A DNA stretch of 64,000 nt, from the NCBI GenBank assembly GCA_965248715.1, contig CBDFKB010000008.1, positions 868,001 to 932,000 on the forward strand. Direction: 5' to 3'. Shown here piece after piece: positions 24,913 to 34,610 of this stretch. Under the pieces are notes generated by a model that was not told where the DNA came from, did no database searches, and saw only the letters and a program-made list of their open reading frames with translations. Positions within the stretch are counted from its first letter, which is position 1. Each line of letters starts with the position of its first letter. The stretch is from CBDFKB01 sp965248715 (GTDB taxonomy: Bacteria > Pseudomonadota > Alphaproteobacteria > Rhizobiales > Rhizobiaceae). Position numbers and translations under genes: made by a program.

Positions 24913-25374
24913 ATGCAATTTCTTGAAAACCGTATTCGCCCCCCGTTCGTCGCCCTGATCGCCATCGCGCTGGAGGTTCTGGCCAGCTATTTGATGCCGC
25001 TGGCCGGTTTTGATTTCAGTTATAATTGGCTGGTCGGTATCGTGATCGCATTGGCAGGATTTTGCTGTGCTTTTGCTGGTCTGCGAGCCTTTAGCCGGGC
25101 TGGCACCACCCACGACCCGGTGAACATCGAGGCCGCGTCGTCGCTGGTGACCACCGGCATTTACCGCTACACCCGTAACCCGATGTATGTGGGTTTGACT
25201 TTGTTGGTAACGGGGATTGCGATCGGGCTCGGCGCATTGTCGGCACTAATCGTGGTGGCCGGGATGGTTTTTTACATCAACCGCTTCCAGATCATTCCCG
25301 AAGAGCGGGTGATGCACCAATTGTTCGGCGAGGAATTTGAAAAATACAGCGCTGCAGTGCGTCGCTGGATCTGA
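24913..25374 (+). CDS. Isoprenylcysteine carboxyl methyltransferase-like membrane protein
   Basis: About 153 residues with roughly four to five membrane helices. The C-terminal half has the ICMT/PEMT-type signature GIYRYTRNPMYVGLTLLVTG and the terminal EERVMHQLFGEEFEKY, which bind S-adenosylmethionine in the family. Bacterial members methylate unknown substrates, sometimes phospholipid or isoprenoid groups. The frame is open to 24871, but the ATG at 24913 gives a family-like start. No operon partner. Confidence 0.85.
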   Translation: MQFLENRIRPPFVALIAIALEVLASYLMPLAGFDFSYNWLVGIVIALAGFCCAFAGLRAFSRAGTTHDPVNIEAASSLVTTGIYRYTRNPMYVGLTLLVTGIAIGLGALSALIVVAGMVFYINRFQIIPEERVMHQLFGEEFEKYSAAVRRWI

Positions 25375-25518
25375 CCCAAATCTCCAGTTTCGGCCATTGA
25401 TTGAACCGCTGGTACTTGCCATAAACCTGCCATAAACCGGTTGGCTGACATCCGCGATAGATAATGCGTCGATGATCGGTGGCGCGGGTATGTGTTCGCT
25501 CGAGGAAATTTCACAAGC

Positions 25519-26493
25519 ATGGCCTATCTGGTAACCGGCGCCGCCGGCTTCATCGGTTTTCATACGGTTCAGGCATTGGCCGAGCGCGGGGAAGCGGTGA
25601 TTGGCATCGACAATGTCAATGATTACTACAGCGTTGAATTAAAACGGGCCCGTTTGGCAAAATTGCGTGATTTGCCAGGGTTTGAATTCCATCAGGTCGA
25701 TATCGCCAATGAAAAAGCCCTGTCGGCGGCTTTGGCGGGCAAACCGGTTCGAAAAATCATCCATCTGGCAGCCCAGGCCGGGGTGCGTTATTCGCTGATC
25801 GATCCGGGTTCCTACGTGCGATCAAATCTGGTCGGCCACGTCAACATGCTCGAATATTGCCGCAACCTCGACGGATTTGAACATATGGCGTTTGCATCTT
25901 CATCGTCGATTTATGGCGGACGCCGCGACGTACCGTTTCGCGAGACCGACCGCACCGACCAGCCGGTCTCGCTTTATGCTGCCACCAAGAAATCGGACGA
26001 GGTGCTTAGTCATTCCTATGCCCATCTTTATGATTTGCCGATGACCGGGCTGCGGTTTTTTACTGTCTATGGACCGTGGGGACGGCCCGACATGGCCTAT
26101 TTCTCGTTTACCAAGGATATCCTTGAGGGACGGATCATCAAGGTTTTCAATCATGGCAAAATGGAACGGGATTTCACTTATATCGACGACATTGTCGATG
26201 GGGTCTTGCGGGTAGTCGACGCGCCGCCTACGAGCGACCCGGGGCCACCGCTACGGGTTTACAATATTGGCAATAATAACCCGGAAAAACTCAGCGATTT
26301 TATCGCCTGGTTGGAGCAGGCGCTTGGGGTCAAGGCGGTAAAAGAATATCTGCCAATGCAGCCAGGAGATGTTCCCACCACCTACGCCGATATCTCGGCG
26401 ATTGAACGCGACCACGGATTTCGCCCGACCACCGGACTGCGCGAAGGGCTCAGCAAATTTGTCACCTGGTATCGCAGCTTTTATGGGGTTTAA
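25519..26493 (+). CDS. NAD-dependent nucleotide-sugar epimerase, UDP-glucuronate 4-epimerase-like
   Basis: About 324 residues of the extended SDR family. The Rossmann motif is VTGAAGFIGFHTV near residue 5. NDYYSVELKRARLAKL is typical of UDP-glucuronate 4-epimerases (LspL/CapI type). The catalytic sites are SSSSIYGG (Ser) and YAATKKS (Tyr-x3-Lys), with FTVYGPWGRPDMA later. It would make UDP-galacturonate for surface polysaccharide or LPS. The ATG at 25519 is chosen over 25492. It is not in an operon, but the glycan-type island 7 kb downstream may use its product (inference). Confidence 0.9.
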   Translation: MAYLVTGAAGFIGFHTVQALAERGEAVIGIDNVNDYYSVELKRARLAKLRDLPGFEFHQVDIANEKALSAALAGKPVRKIIHLAAQAGVRYSLIDPGSYVRSNLVGHVNMLEYCRNLDGFEHMAFASSSSIYGGRRDVPFRETDRTDQPVSLYAATKKSDEVLSHSYAHLYDLPMTGLRFFTVYGPWGRPDMAYFSFTKDILEGRIIKVFNHGKMERDFTYIDDIVDGVLRVVDAPPTSDPGPPLRVYNIGNNNPEKLSDFIAWLEQALGVKAVKEYLPMQPGDVPTTYADISAIERDHGFRPTTGLREGLSKFVTWYRSFYGV

Positions 26494-26756
26494 GCCCTTG
26501 CCGGTTTGCTGGTTCCATCAAGGGAACGGCTAGTGCGTCACAATAAACCGTTAAAGTCTTTCCGGTTTAAATGGCAGCGACTTGATCGGCAGGATTTTTC
26601 GTTTCAGCGAGGAAAAACCGCCACGCGATAGGAATATCGGGCGAGGAACTTGACGAGGTTGAAGCGGAAAATAGGTTCAGGCGGAATTGCAAAGAACCCA
26701 TTGAAAATGCACGACAATCTGCAAATCGTTGCCACTTGCTGTTTGGCACCCCGCCG

Positions 26757-26784
26757 CCATAATCATGATACTCAACAGGCCCTA
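26757..26784 (-). repeat. MITE-like end abutting the paired-hairpin element
   Basis: On the minus strand it reads TAGGGCCTGTTGAGTATCAT, a diverged family end. It terminates in the same CTAG that begins the hairpin element, as at 1751. No matching opposite end was found in 26494-26756, which otherwise holds nothing I can name. Confidence 0.5.
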
Positions 26785-26950
26785 GTGGAATGAATTTGAC
26801 ATTTGAGCCCCATTTGCAGCATCGTCGTTTGTCAAATGTCAAATTTAAAAATTCCACTAGATTCAATATCTTGCTAGTGGTTCTTTTGATTCCAACATTT
26901 GCAAACCTAAGTGTTGCAACGGGACGCAAATGTTAGAATCGAACCACTAG
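26782..26950. repeat. 169-bp paired-hairpin element, copy 2
   Basis: Same length and layout as 1585-1753, with only a handful of differences, mostly in the two loops. Both CTAG-bounded stems are preserved. It lies in the 1-kb gap after the epimerase gene. Confidence 0.85.
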
Positions 26951-27490
26951 TCTGTGGTCTTGTTTCAGGAAACCTTGGTGTGCTCCGGTACCTATGGAAT
27001 TAGGTCGGCGGAAGCCGTGAACCACGGACATTGCGGCGCCAGATATGCCGCTTTGCATTTGTCACATGGTTGTGTAAACCTCCGGGTGTTGGAAACGTTT
27101 AACTGATCGTGGTGGCTTGGTTGGCCGATTGCCGACACCGCGCGACGAGCGTTTTGGCTTGACGGGAGGAATTGCGCGTAAACTGTTGGCGGCTAGTCGG
27201 GCCGAGGACCGGGTTCACGCAAACACAAGCAAAAGGCGGACAGGCCAAGCAGATGTCGCAATCTGCCCTGTGGCCGGCTAACTTGTCGTTTGTGCGAAAT
27301 CGGCAGCCGGGACTGTTGGTGCCAGGCGCCGGCGTCGGCGTAAATGCCTTGAAAAGTCGCGCATTTATGCGATGACGGTTCAATCCATCCCGCAGGTTGT
27401 CGCATTAGCGGTTTGGGATGATATCGGCGCCCAAATATCGGCGCCGGCATTGCCTGAACGCGGTATGGGATTGTGGGGCAGGGATTGAGT
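26951..27490. other. Gap without recognisable gene
   Basis: 540 nt between the hairpin element and the ABC operon. It should hold the operon promoter. Overlapping frames on both strands here have no family resemblance. No repeat-family member or RNA gene seen. Confidence 0.5.
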
Positions 27491-29404
27491 ATGGCGTCGA
27501 GTAACGGCGAACTGTTGAAAATCGAAAACCTGCGTGTTTCGTTTAGCGTGCAGGGCGGCAAGGTTTCGGCAGTCAAGGGGGTAAGCTTGTCGGTCCACCA
27601 GGGCCGGGTGGTGGCGCTGGTCGGTGAATCAGGATCGGGCAAATCAGTCATTGCCCAGTCGATCCTGCGCATTTTGCCTGGCAATGGCTGCATCGATACC
27701 GGCCATATCTGGTTCCGCGATCCGAGCGGCGATGGCAAGGTGATTGACATCGCTGCCTTCGGTGATCGCGACCCGTTTCTCAACCATTTGCGCGGTGGTC
27801 GGATTTCCATGGTGTTCCAGGAACCGATGACCGCGCTTTCGCCCTTGCACACGATCGGCAACCAGGTTGAGGAAGCGTTACGCATCCACCATCGCAGGAA
27901 GGGCAAAGAGGCGCGCGCTAAGACCGAGGAAATTCTGCGCCTGGTCGGGTTTCCCGATCCGACCCGTGCCTATGAGATGTATTCGTTCGAATTATCCGGT
28001 GGCCTGCGCCAGCGTGCGGTTATCGCGATCGCGCTGATTTGCAATCCGGCGATGGTGATCGCCGATGAGCCGACCACCGCACTCGATGTCACGGTTCAAG
28101 CGCAAATTCTTGGCCTGATGAAGGAATTGCAGAAACAGTTCAACACTGCGATCTTACTGATTACCCACGACCTCGGCGTCGTCGCCAATATGGCCGATGA
28201 GGTGGTGGTGATCTATCACGGCGAAGTCATGGAAGCAGGCCCGGTCGAGACGATCTTCAGGCGCCCGCAGCACCCCTATTTAAAGGCATTGATGGCAGCC
28301 GTGCCACATTTCGAAATGGAGCCGGGCGAACGGCTGGTATCACTGCGCGACATGGAAGGCGATGTCCGCAACACTATCCACGCCATGGCGGCCAGGTTCC
28401 GCACACCGCATGATCCTAGCGATACTAGACCCCATCTCGAAGTAGCCGGTTTGCGCAAGGAATTCGTGACCCGAAAAGGTAGCTGGTTCGGTGCCAACTC
28501 TGCCAATACGGTGGTTGCTGTCAATGACGTGTCGTTCTCAATCGAGCGTGGCCAGTGCTTGGGTCTGGTTGGCGAAAGCGGCAGCGGCAAGACTACCGTA
28601 TCCAAATTGATCATGCGGGCGCTTGATGCCACCAAAGGCTCAGTAACGTTGAATGCCCAGGAGGGAGCGCTCGACGTTTTGACCCTATCTGGCCGTCCGC
28701 TTGAGAGCTATCGCCGCAAGATCCAGATGATATTTCAGGATCCGTTCTCATCGCTCAACCCGCGCATGACGGTGCAAAACGTGTTGCGCGAACCGTTTGT
28801 CATTCACGGCATCGGTTCGAACAAACAACAGGTAGCCGACATTATCGACTTGTTGAAACTGGTTGGCCTCGATCCGCGCTTCCTCAATCGGTATCCACAT
28901 TCATTTTCCGGCGGCCAGCGTCAGCGCATCGGCATCGCCCGGGCATTGGCATTGCATCCGGAAATCATGATCTGCGATGAACCGGTTTCGGCCTTGGACG
29001 TATCGGTTCAGGCGCAAATCTTAAATCTCTTGAATGATTTGCGTACAGAACTTGGCCTTACCAGCCTGTTCATTTCGCACAATCTGGCGGTAGTGAATTA
29101 TGTCGCCGACCGCATCGCGGTGATGTGCCAGGGGCGTCTGGTTGAATTGGCCTCCCGCGAACAATTATTCGAACATCCGGTGCATCCATATACCCGCACG
29201 CTGTTGGCGGCGGTACCTTATCCCGACCTCGATCGGTTGCTTGACTTCGAGACGATGACATTTAAGGGCGCTGACGATATTTCCCATTGGGGCGGTGCAT
29301 TTGCGCCAGACCAGGCCGATGGATCGCTGCTCCCGGTGGAAATTGATGATGGGCATTTCGTTCTGGCGAACCGGAATGCGGATATTGGGGAACTGAGATC
29401 ATGA
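27491..29404 (+). CDS. Peptide-type ABC importer, double ATPase subunit
   Basis: About 637 residues: two complete OppD/OppF-type ATPase domains fused, as in YejF/GsiA. Domain 1 has Walker A GESGSGKS near 45, a signature with an unusual Arg (LSGGLRQR) and Walker B VIADEPT. Domain 2 (from about 320) has GESGSGKTT, FSGGQRQRIGIARAL and MICDEPVSALD, each with a C-terminal HPYT/HPYL oligopeptide motif. It powers the importer formed with the next three genes. It ends in ATGA overlapping the substrate-binding protein start, so translation is coupled. The ATG at 27491 is used. Confidence 0.94.
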   Translation: MASSNGELLKIENLRVSFSVQGGKVSAVKGVSLSVHQGRVVALVGESGSGKSVIAQSILRILPGNGCIDTGHIWFRDPSGDGKVIDIAAFGDRDPFLNHLRGGRISMVFQEPMTALSPLHTIGNQVEEALRIHHRRKGKEARAKTEEILRLVGFPDPTRAYEMYSFELSGGLRQRAVIAIALICNPAMVIADEPTTALDVTVQAQILGLMKELQKQFNTAILLITHDLGVVANMADEVVVIYHGEVMEAGPVETIFRRPQHPYLKALMAAVPHFEMEPGERLVSLRDMEGDVRNTIHAMAARFRTPHDPSDTRPHLEVAGLRKEFVTRKGSWFGANSANTVVAVNDVSFSIERGQCLGLVGESGSGKTTVSKLIMRALDATKGSVTLNAQEGALDVLTLSGRPLESYRRKIQMIFQDPFSSLNPRMTVQNVLREPFVIHGIGSNKQQVADIIDLLKLVGLDPRFLNRYPHSFSGGQRQRIGIARALALHPEIMICDEPVSALDVSVQAQILNLLNDLRTELGLTSLFISHNLAVVNYVADRIAVMCQGRLVELASREQLFEHPVHPYTRTLLAAVPYPDLDRLLDFETMTFKGADDISHWGGAFAPDQADGSLLPVEIDDGHFVLANRNADIGELRS

Positions 29405-31305
29405 ACAAGACACTTGGAAATCTGGCGATGTTGCTCGGTGTGGCCGGGTTATTGGCCATCGGTGTGACGGACACAGCGATCGCGGAAGTGCCTTCGCTTG
29501 CCGATAAGGTAGCCGCAGGCGAACTGCCGCCGATGGCAGAGCGTTTGCCGGAGAAACCGATGAAGATCGATTTTGCCGCCGAGGGCAAGTCGCCCGGTAA
29601 ATATGGTGGCCGGCTGCGGCTGTTGATGGCCCGCGCCAAAGACATTGGCCAGATGACGGTTTATTCCTATGCCCGGCTGGTAGGCTATAATCGCGACCTC
29701 GAATTAAAGCCCGACATTTTGCAATCGGTCGATGTCGAAGACGGCCGCATCTTTACCTTCACGCTCCGCAAGGGTCATAAATGGTCCGACGGCCATCCCT
29801 TCACGACCGAGGATTTCCGCTATTATTGGGAAGACATGATCGCTCATGAGGACCTGGGCCGCACCGGCACTCCGCCCGATATGCTGGTCGACGGCACCGG
29901 GCCTAAATTCGAGATCATCGACGAGCGCACCGTGCGCTATACCTGGCAAGGTCCCAACCCGGCGTTCCTGCCGGCGTTGGCGCGCCCGGCGGCGCTTTAT
30001 TTGTACCGGCCAGCCCATTATCTAAAACAGTACCATGCCAGCTATCGCGATCAGGCTGAACTGGATGCCATCGTCGAAGAGCGGGGGCTGAAAAACTGGG
30101 TATCGCTGCACACCCGCGCGCAACGCCAGCGCCGCCCGGAAGATCCCAATTTGCCGACCTTGCAGGCCTGGCGCAACACCGTCGCTCCGCCGTCGCAGCG
30201 TTTCATCTTCGAGCGCAATCCCTATTATCACCGCACCGACAGTGATGGGAACCAACTGCCTTATATAGATTCCATCATCATGTACATTTCCAGCAAAGAC
30301 GTGATCCCGGCCAAGGCCGGTACCGGCGAAGCCGATTTGCAGGCGCGCTATTTGCGGTTCGACAATTATACCTTCCTAAAGGGAGGCGAGGAGGCCTACG
30401 GGTTCAAGGTCCATTTGTGGGGCACCGGCAAGGGCGCCCAGGTGGCGCTGTTTCCCAATCTGAATGTGGAAAACGCGGTGTGGCGTGGCCTGATGCGAGA
30501 TGTGCGGTTCCGCCGCGCACTGTCGCTGGCCATCGACCGCGATGAGATCAATGAATCGATTTATTTCGGCCTCGCCTCGCCCAGCGCCAATACGGTGATG
30601 CCATCAAGTCCGCTGTTCGATGAAGGCTTGCGAACCGCTTGGGCAACATATGATCCGGGCCAGGCCAACCAATTGTTGGATCAAGCCGGCCTTGGCGCCC
30701 GCGATAGCGACGGCGTGCGGCTATTGCCGTCCGGCGAACGGGCCGAGATCACCATCGAGAGTGCTGGTGAGAGTACCGAGGAAACCGATGTGCTGGAGCT
30801 GATTGCTGATCATTGGGAAGCGGTGGGCATCAAATTGTTCGTGCGCGCCTCCCAGCGCGACATCTTTCGCCGCCGCGCCTATACCGGCGAGACTATGATC
30901 TCGGTGTTTTCCGGTTTCGACAATGCATTGGCTACCGCCGACATGAGCCCACAGGAGCTTGCACCCACCGCCCGCCCGCAATTGCAATGGCCAAAGTGGG
31001 GCCAATTTTACGAAACCGCGGGAAAAGCGGGCGAACCGCCACAGCTGCCTGAAGTAATCAAACAGTTGGAACTCTATTTGGCCTGGACCCGTTCGCGCAC
31101 CGTCGAAGAGCGTAGCGAAATCTGGCGCAAGATGCTCACCAACTACACCGACCAGGTGTTCACGATCGGCACGGTCAACAATTCCCGGCAGCCGGTGGTG
31201 GTTAGCAACAAACTGCGCAATGTTCCCGAGGACGGGGTTTATGCCTGGGAACCGACAGCAGTTTTTGGCGTTTACCGGCCGGATACGTTCTGGTTTTCCG
31301 AGTAA
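29401..31305 (+). CDS. Peptide-type ABC importer, substrate-binding protein
   Basis: 634-residue periplasmic SBP_bac_5 family protein. A signal peptide (LAMLLGVAGLLAIGV) is cut near AIAEVP. Family marks: YGGRLRLL after the leader, LRKGHKWSDGHPFTTEDFRYYWEDM, FERNPYYHRTDSDGNQLPYID, and VRFRRALSLAIDRDEI. It delivers peptides or similar ligands to the membrane permease pair; the ligand is unknown. It overlaps the ATPase gene by 4 nt. It is somewhat longer than typical OppA. Confidence 0.93.
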   Translation: MNKTLGNLAMLLGVAGLLAIGVTDTAIAEVPSLADKVAAGELPPMAERLPEKPMKIDFAAEGKSPGKYGGRLRLLMARAKDIGQMTVYSYARLVGYNRDLELKPDILQSVDVEDGRIFTFTLRKGHKWSDGHPFTTEDFRYYWEDMIAHEDLGRTGTPPDMLVDGTGPKFEIIDERTVRYTWQGPNPAFLPALARPAALYLYRPAHYLKQYHASYRDQAELDAIVEERGLKNWVSLHTRAQRQRRPEDPNLPTLQAWRNTVAPPSQRFIFERNPYYHRTDSDGNQLPYIDSIIMYISSKDVIPAKAGTGEADLQARYLRFDNYTFLKGGEEAYGFKVHLWGTGKGAQVALFPNLNVENAVWRGLMRDVRFRRALSLAIDRDEINESIYFGLASPSANTVMPSSPLFDEGLRTAWATYDPGQANQLLDQAGLGARDSDGVRLLPSGERAEITIESAGESTEETDVLELIADHWEAVGIKLFVRASQRDIFRRRAYTGETMISVFSGFDNALATADMSPQELAPTARPQLQWPKWGQFYETAGKAGEPPQLPEVIKQLELYLAWTRSRTVEERSEIWRKMLTNYTDQVFTIGTVNNSRQPVVVSNKLRNVPEDGVYAWEPTAVFGVYRPDTFWFSE

Positions 31306-31342
31306 GGCGCGAATGGATTGATGATTTGAGCGGGCAGCGGCG

Positions 31343-32341
31343 ATGATTTCCTATTTGATCAAACGAGTACTCTACATGATACCGACCCTGGTATTGACCA
31401 GCATTTTGGTATTTGTCCTGATCGAACTGCCGCCTGGAGACTTTTTGGAAACCTTTGTCGCCGATCTGCTGGCCTCTGGCGAGACCGTCGATCCCCAGCA
31501 CATTGAATTTCTGCGTCAGGAATATGGTTTCAACGAACCCGCCTATGTTCGTTATTGGAACTGGGCGACCGGCATGCTGGTCGGCGATTTCGGCTTCTCG
31601 TTCGAATATCAACTGCCGGTGCGCGATGTGATCGGCGATCGGTTGATCTTGACCATGATCATATCGTTCGTAACCGTGATCTTTACCTGGCTGGTCGCGT
31701 TTCCGATCGGCATCTATTCGGCCACCCACCAATATAGCTGGGGCGACTATGGGCTGACCTTCCTTGGACTGCTTGGCCTGGCGACGCCCAATTTCTTGCT
31801 GGCGCTGTTGATGATGTATCTGGCCAAGACCTATTTTGGCACCTCGATCGGCGGTCTGGTCGATCCGGAATATATTGGCCAGGCGCTGACCTGGGGCAAG
31901 TTCTGGTCCGTGGTCGAGCATATGTGGATCCCGGTGATCGTTATCGGCACCTCGGGAACGGCGGCGATGATCCGCAGGGTCAGGGCCAATTTACTCGACG
32001 AACTGCGCAAACCTTATGTAACCACCGCCCGCGCCAAAGGTTTGCCTGAATTCCGCGGCCTGATGAAATATCCATTCCGCATGTCACTGAACTTTTTTAT
32101 CGCTGACATTGGCGGCGTGTTGCCGACGATTATTTCCGGCGCCGAAATCGTTGCCATCGTGTTGTCGCTCGAAACCACTGGCCCGCTGTTGATTGCCGCG
32201 TTGCAAAGCCAAGACATGTATCTGGCTGGGTCGTTCCTGATGATGCTCGGCTTCCTGACCGTGATCGGTGTGTTGATATCCGACATTGCACTCGCCTTCC
32301 TGGATCCGCGCATTCGCCTGCAGGGAGGGGTTAGCCGGTGA
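31343..32341 (+). CDS. Peptide-type ABC importer, permease (DppB/OppB-like)
   Basis: 332 residues with about six membrane helices, beginning MISYLIKRVLYMIPTL as OppB/DppB proteins do. The EAA-type coupling loop reads RKPYVTTARAKGLPEF. The last helix is followed by DIALAFLDPRIRL. It overlaps the next permease by 4 nt (GTGAATAA, start read as GTG). Confidence 0.93.
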   Translation: MISYLIKRVLYMIPTLVLTSILVFVLIELPPGDFLETFVADLLASGETVDPQHIEFLRQEYGFNEPAYVRYWNWATGMLVGDFGFSFEYQLPVRDVIGDRLILTMIISFVTVIFTWLVAFPIGIYSATHQYSWGDYGLTFLGLLGLATPNFLLALLMMYLAKTYFGTSIGGLVDPEYIGQALTWGKFWSVVEHMWIPVIVIGTSGTAAMIRRVRANLLDELRKPYVTTARAKGLPEFRGLMKYPFRMSLNFFIADIGGVLPTIISGAEIVAIVLSLETTGPLLIAALQSQDMYLAGSFLMMLGFLTVIGVLISDIALAFLDPRIRLQGGVSR

Positions 32342-33519
32342 ATAAGGGCAATGCTCCGGCATCATCTAAGCCAGTGATGGAGCATTATGTCTCCCAGGCG
32401 CCGTTCGATCCAAAAGCGATCGAGGTCATGACGCCCGAGCAGGAAAATTTGTTTCTGGCCTCGCAAAAACGGTTGATGTGGTGGAAATTCAAGCGCCACC
32501 GGATCGCGGTGGTTTGTGGCGCGTTTCTCGGTCTGATTTATTTGGCCTGCCTAATATCCGAATTCCTCGCGCCCTACGGCCTGGAAACCCGCAATTCGAA
32601 ATTTATCTACGCGCCACCCCAGAGTTTACACCTTTTCCACGAAGGTTCATTTGTCGGTCCTTTTGTCTACGGCACCAACCGAACCTTGAATATGGAAACC
32701 CTGAAACGCGAATATGCGATCGATACCACCAAGGTCCATCGGTTGCGCTTTATGTGCCATGGTGACGACTATCATTGGTGGGGATTTGCCAAAGGTAATT
32801 TTCATTTGCTTTGTCCGGCCAAGGGCGAGCAATTGTTTTTGCTTGGCGCTGACCGACTTGGCCGCGACATGCTGTCGAGGATCATTTATGGCGCACGGAT
32901 TTCGCTAACCATCGGGCTGATCGGCATATCGGTTTCGTTCGTGCTTGGCATCGTGATCGGCGGGCTTGCGGGCTATTATGGCGGCTGGGTGGATCTTGTG
33001 GCCCAGCGCATAATCGAAGTGGTTCAGTCGCTGCCGGCGATCCCGCTGTGGCTGACATTGGCGGCGATCATGCCGGTGACCTGGTCGCCAATCCTGGTTT
33101 ATTTCGGCATTACTATCATTCTCGGCCTGATCGACTGGACCGGGTTGGCGCGCGCGGTGCGCTCGAAACTATTGGCACTGCGCGAAGAAGACTATGTGTT
33201 GGCTGCCCGAATGATGGGCGCCAGACCGACGCGCATTATCGGCATTCATATGGTGCCAGGGTTCATGAGCCATTTGATCGCCTCGGCGACAATCACCATT
33301 CCAACCATGATCCTCGGCGAAACCGCCCTATCGTTTCTCGGCCTTGGTCTGCGTTCGCCGATCGTTAGTTGGGGGGTATTGCTCAATGAAGCGCAGGATA
33401 TCAATGCGGTCGCGGTCTATCCGTGGCTGATGTTGCCGGTGGTGCCGGTAATCCTGGTGATCCTGGCGTTCAATTTCTTCGGCGATGGTTTGCGTGACGC
33501 GGCCGATCCCTACGGTTAA
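32338..33519 (+). CDS. Peptide-type ABC importer, permease (DppC/OppC-like)
   Basis: 393 residues starting with GTG. It has the OppC N-terminal helix (HRIAVVCGAFLGLIYLACLI), then a large periplasmic segment of about 110 residues with two Cys, longer than in DppC. The core follows: LGADRLGRDMLSRIIYGARISLTIGLI, the coupling loop REEDYVLAARMMGARPTRI, and the terminal NFFGDGLRDAADP. Last gene of the four-gene operon. Confidence 0.93.
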   Translation: MNKGNAPASSKPVMEHYVSQAPFDPKAIEVMTPEQENLFLASQKRLMWWKFKRHRIAVVCGAFLGLIYLACLISEFLAPYGLETRNSKFIYAPPQSLHLFHEGSFVGPFVYGTNRTLNMETLKREYAIDTTKVHRLRFMCHGDDYHWWGFAKGNFHLLCPAKGEQLFLLGADRLGRDMLSRIIYGARISLTIGLIGISVSFVLGIVIGGLAGYYGGWVDLVAQRIIEVVQSLPAIPLWLTLAAIMPVTWSPILVYFGITIILGLIDWTGLARAVRSKLLALREEDYVLAARMMGARPTRIIGIHMVPGFMSHLIASATITIPTMILGETALSFLGLGLRSPIVSWGVLLNEAQDINAVAVYPWLMLPVVPVILVILAFNFFGDGLRDAADPYG

Positions 33520-33815
33520 CCGTTGGTTTAGACCGGAATTTTGGGCCCGCTACCAATGCCTGGAAGGTGCGCCGGTACTGCAAATTCGTCGAGCCGATGC
33601 CCCATAAACAGCGCTTCCTGATGCCAGCGGCCAGTTTTGGTGCTGATGCGCGGAGCCGGCTCGGTCACCAGGTGAGCACCTGCCAAAAACCCTTCTTTTG
33701 GGTCCTGGGAGCAATTTTTCGTTTTTGCGTTCCTCAAATATCTCAACATATTATCCGGTACTCGAAACTTCAAAAACACACCCAGCCCAACAAAATCGAG
33801 GGTTTTTAGAGGTAC
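33520..33815. other. Gap with a doubtful small frame
   Basis: About 296 nt between the ABC operon and the convergent deacetylase gene. A minus-strand frame (33528-33779) ends with the protein-like stretch HRLDEFAVPAHLPG, which might be a gene remnant, but it has no ribosome-binding site or recognised family. No terminator hairpin is clear. Confidence 0.25.
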
Positions 33816-34610
33816 TCATGTCGCGGTTTCGGCTTCCTCGATGAGGCTATCAGCAGCGACCCATTCCACCCCATCGTCGTGCCGGCTCCACTCGAAAACT
33901 GTCTCCAACACCGACCAGGCTTGTTGATCATGGGCGAGATGATGGGTGAGCAGGCCGATTGCCTGGCCGTCGCGCTTGCGAGCGAGCAGCAGATGGTAAT
34001 TCAATTGCTGCAATACCCAGGTCAACTGCCGACCGACCTGGCCACCCGACCAGTGGATGATATCCACATGGGTGTTGAGCGCCGGCACCATAGTGGGTTC
34101 AACGGGCCAGCCATGGGCCGAAACGGCGGCAAACCCGACATCACCGACCCGCGCACGAATCACGGGATCGATCCGGTTCCAAGGCGGCACCAGGATCGAT
34201 GAGATTTCGCTCCTGAACATATTCATCAACAACCGGCGGCCCTGTTTAAGTTCGCCGAGCACAATATCGACGGGACGATGCAGACCGAGTTCGCAAATTT
34301 TTTCGCCCGGCGGCGAGTGGTCGATATGGCCAAAACCGTGCACCGCCGGGGTTATGTGGCAATGTCGCTCTACGCATCTGGCCAGCGCCGGCGTTGCCGG
34401 TTTGGGGATGATTGCCAACAGCAACGGCACTTGGTGGTGCCCGCAAAGGTCGAGCAGGCGGTTGAGCGCGATGGTATCGTCGACCGCATCATCGTCGCGC
34501 AAAAACATGCGCGGGCGTAAGCCAGCCTGGCGCCAGTTTTGTAGTTCTGCATTAAGCGCTGCCCAGGCATCGGTTTCGTCCACCAATGCCGCATGTTTAC
34601 CCTCATTCAT
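33816..34610 (-). CDS. Polysaccharide deacetylase-like protein
   Basis: 264 residues with the fold of carbohydrate esterase family 4-like proteins. RMFLRDDDAVDD carries the Asp pair expected in the metal/catalytic motif, VPLLLAIIPKPATPAL follows, and HGFGHIDHSPPGEK matches the H-x3-H metal motif. LVPPWNRIDP is the equivalent of the R-x-PWG motif. No signal peptide, so it should act in the cytoplasm, perhaps on a lipid-linked or nucleotide-linked sugar. It starts in ATGA overlap with the upstream glycosyltransferase stop, so they form an operon. Confidence 0.85.
   Translation of the reverse strand: MNEGKHAALVDETDAWAALNAELQNWRQAGLRPRMFLRDDDAVDDTIALNRLLDLCGHHQVPLLLAIIPKPATPALARCVERHCHITPAVHGFGHIDHSPPGEKICELGLHRPVDIVLGELKQGRRLLMNMFRSEISSILVPPWNRIDPVIRARVGDVGFAAVSAHGWPVEPTMVPALNTHVDIIHWSGGQVGRQLTWVLQQLNYHLLLARKRDGQAIGLLTHHLAHDQQAWSVLETVFEWSRHDDGVEWVAADSLIEEAETAT

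Noticed and set aside
27193..27906. 237-residue minus-strand frame at the start of the ABC operon
   Set aside because: It is the shadow of the ATPase gene on the opposite strand with no family features.
33567..33809. 80-residue plus-strand frame after the ABC operon
   Set aside because: No ribosome-binding site, no family and uncertain composition. The opposite frame is equally doubtful.
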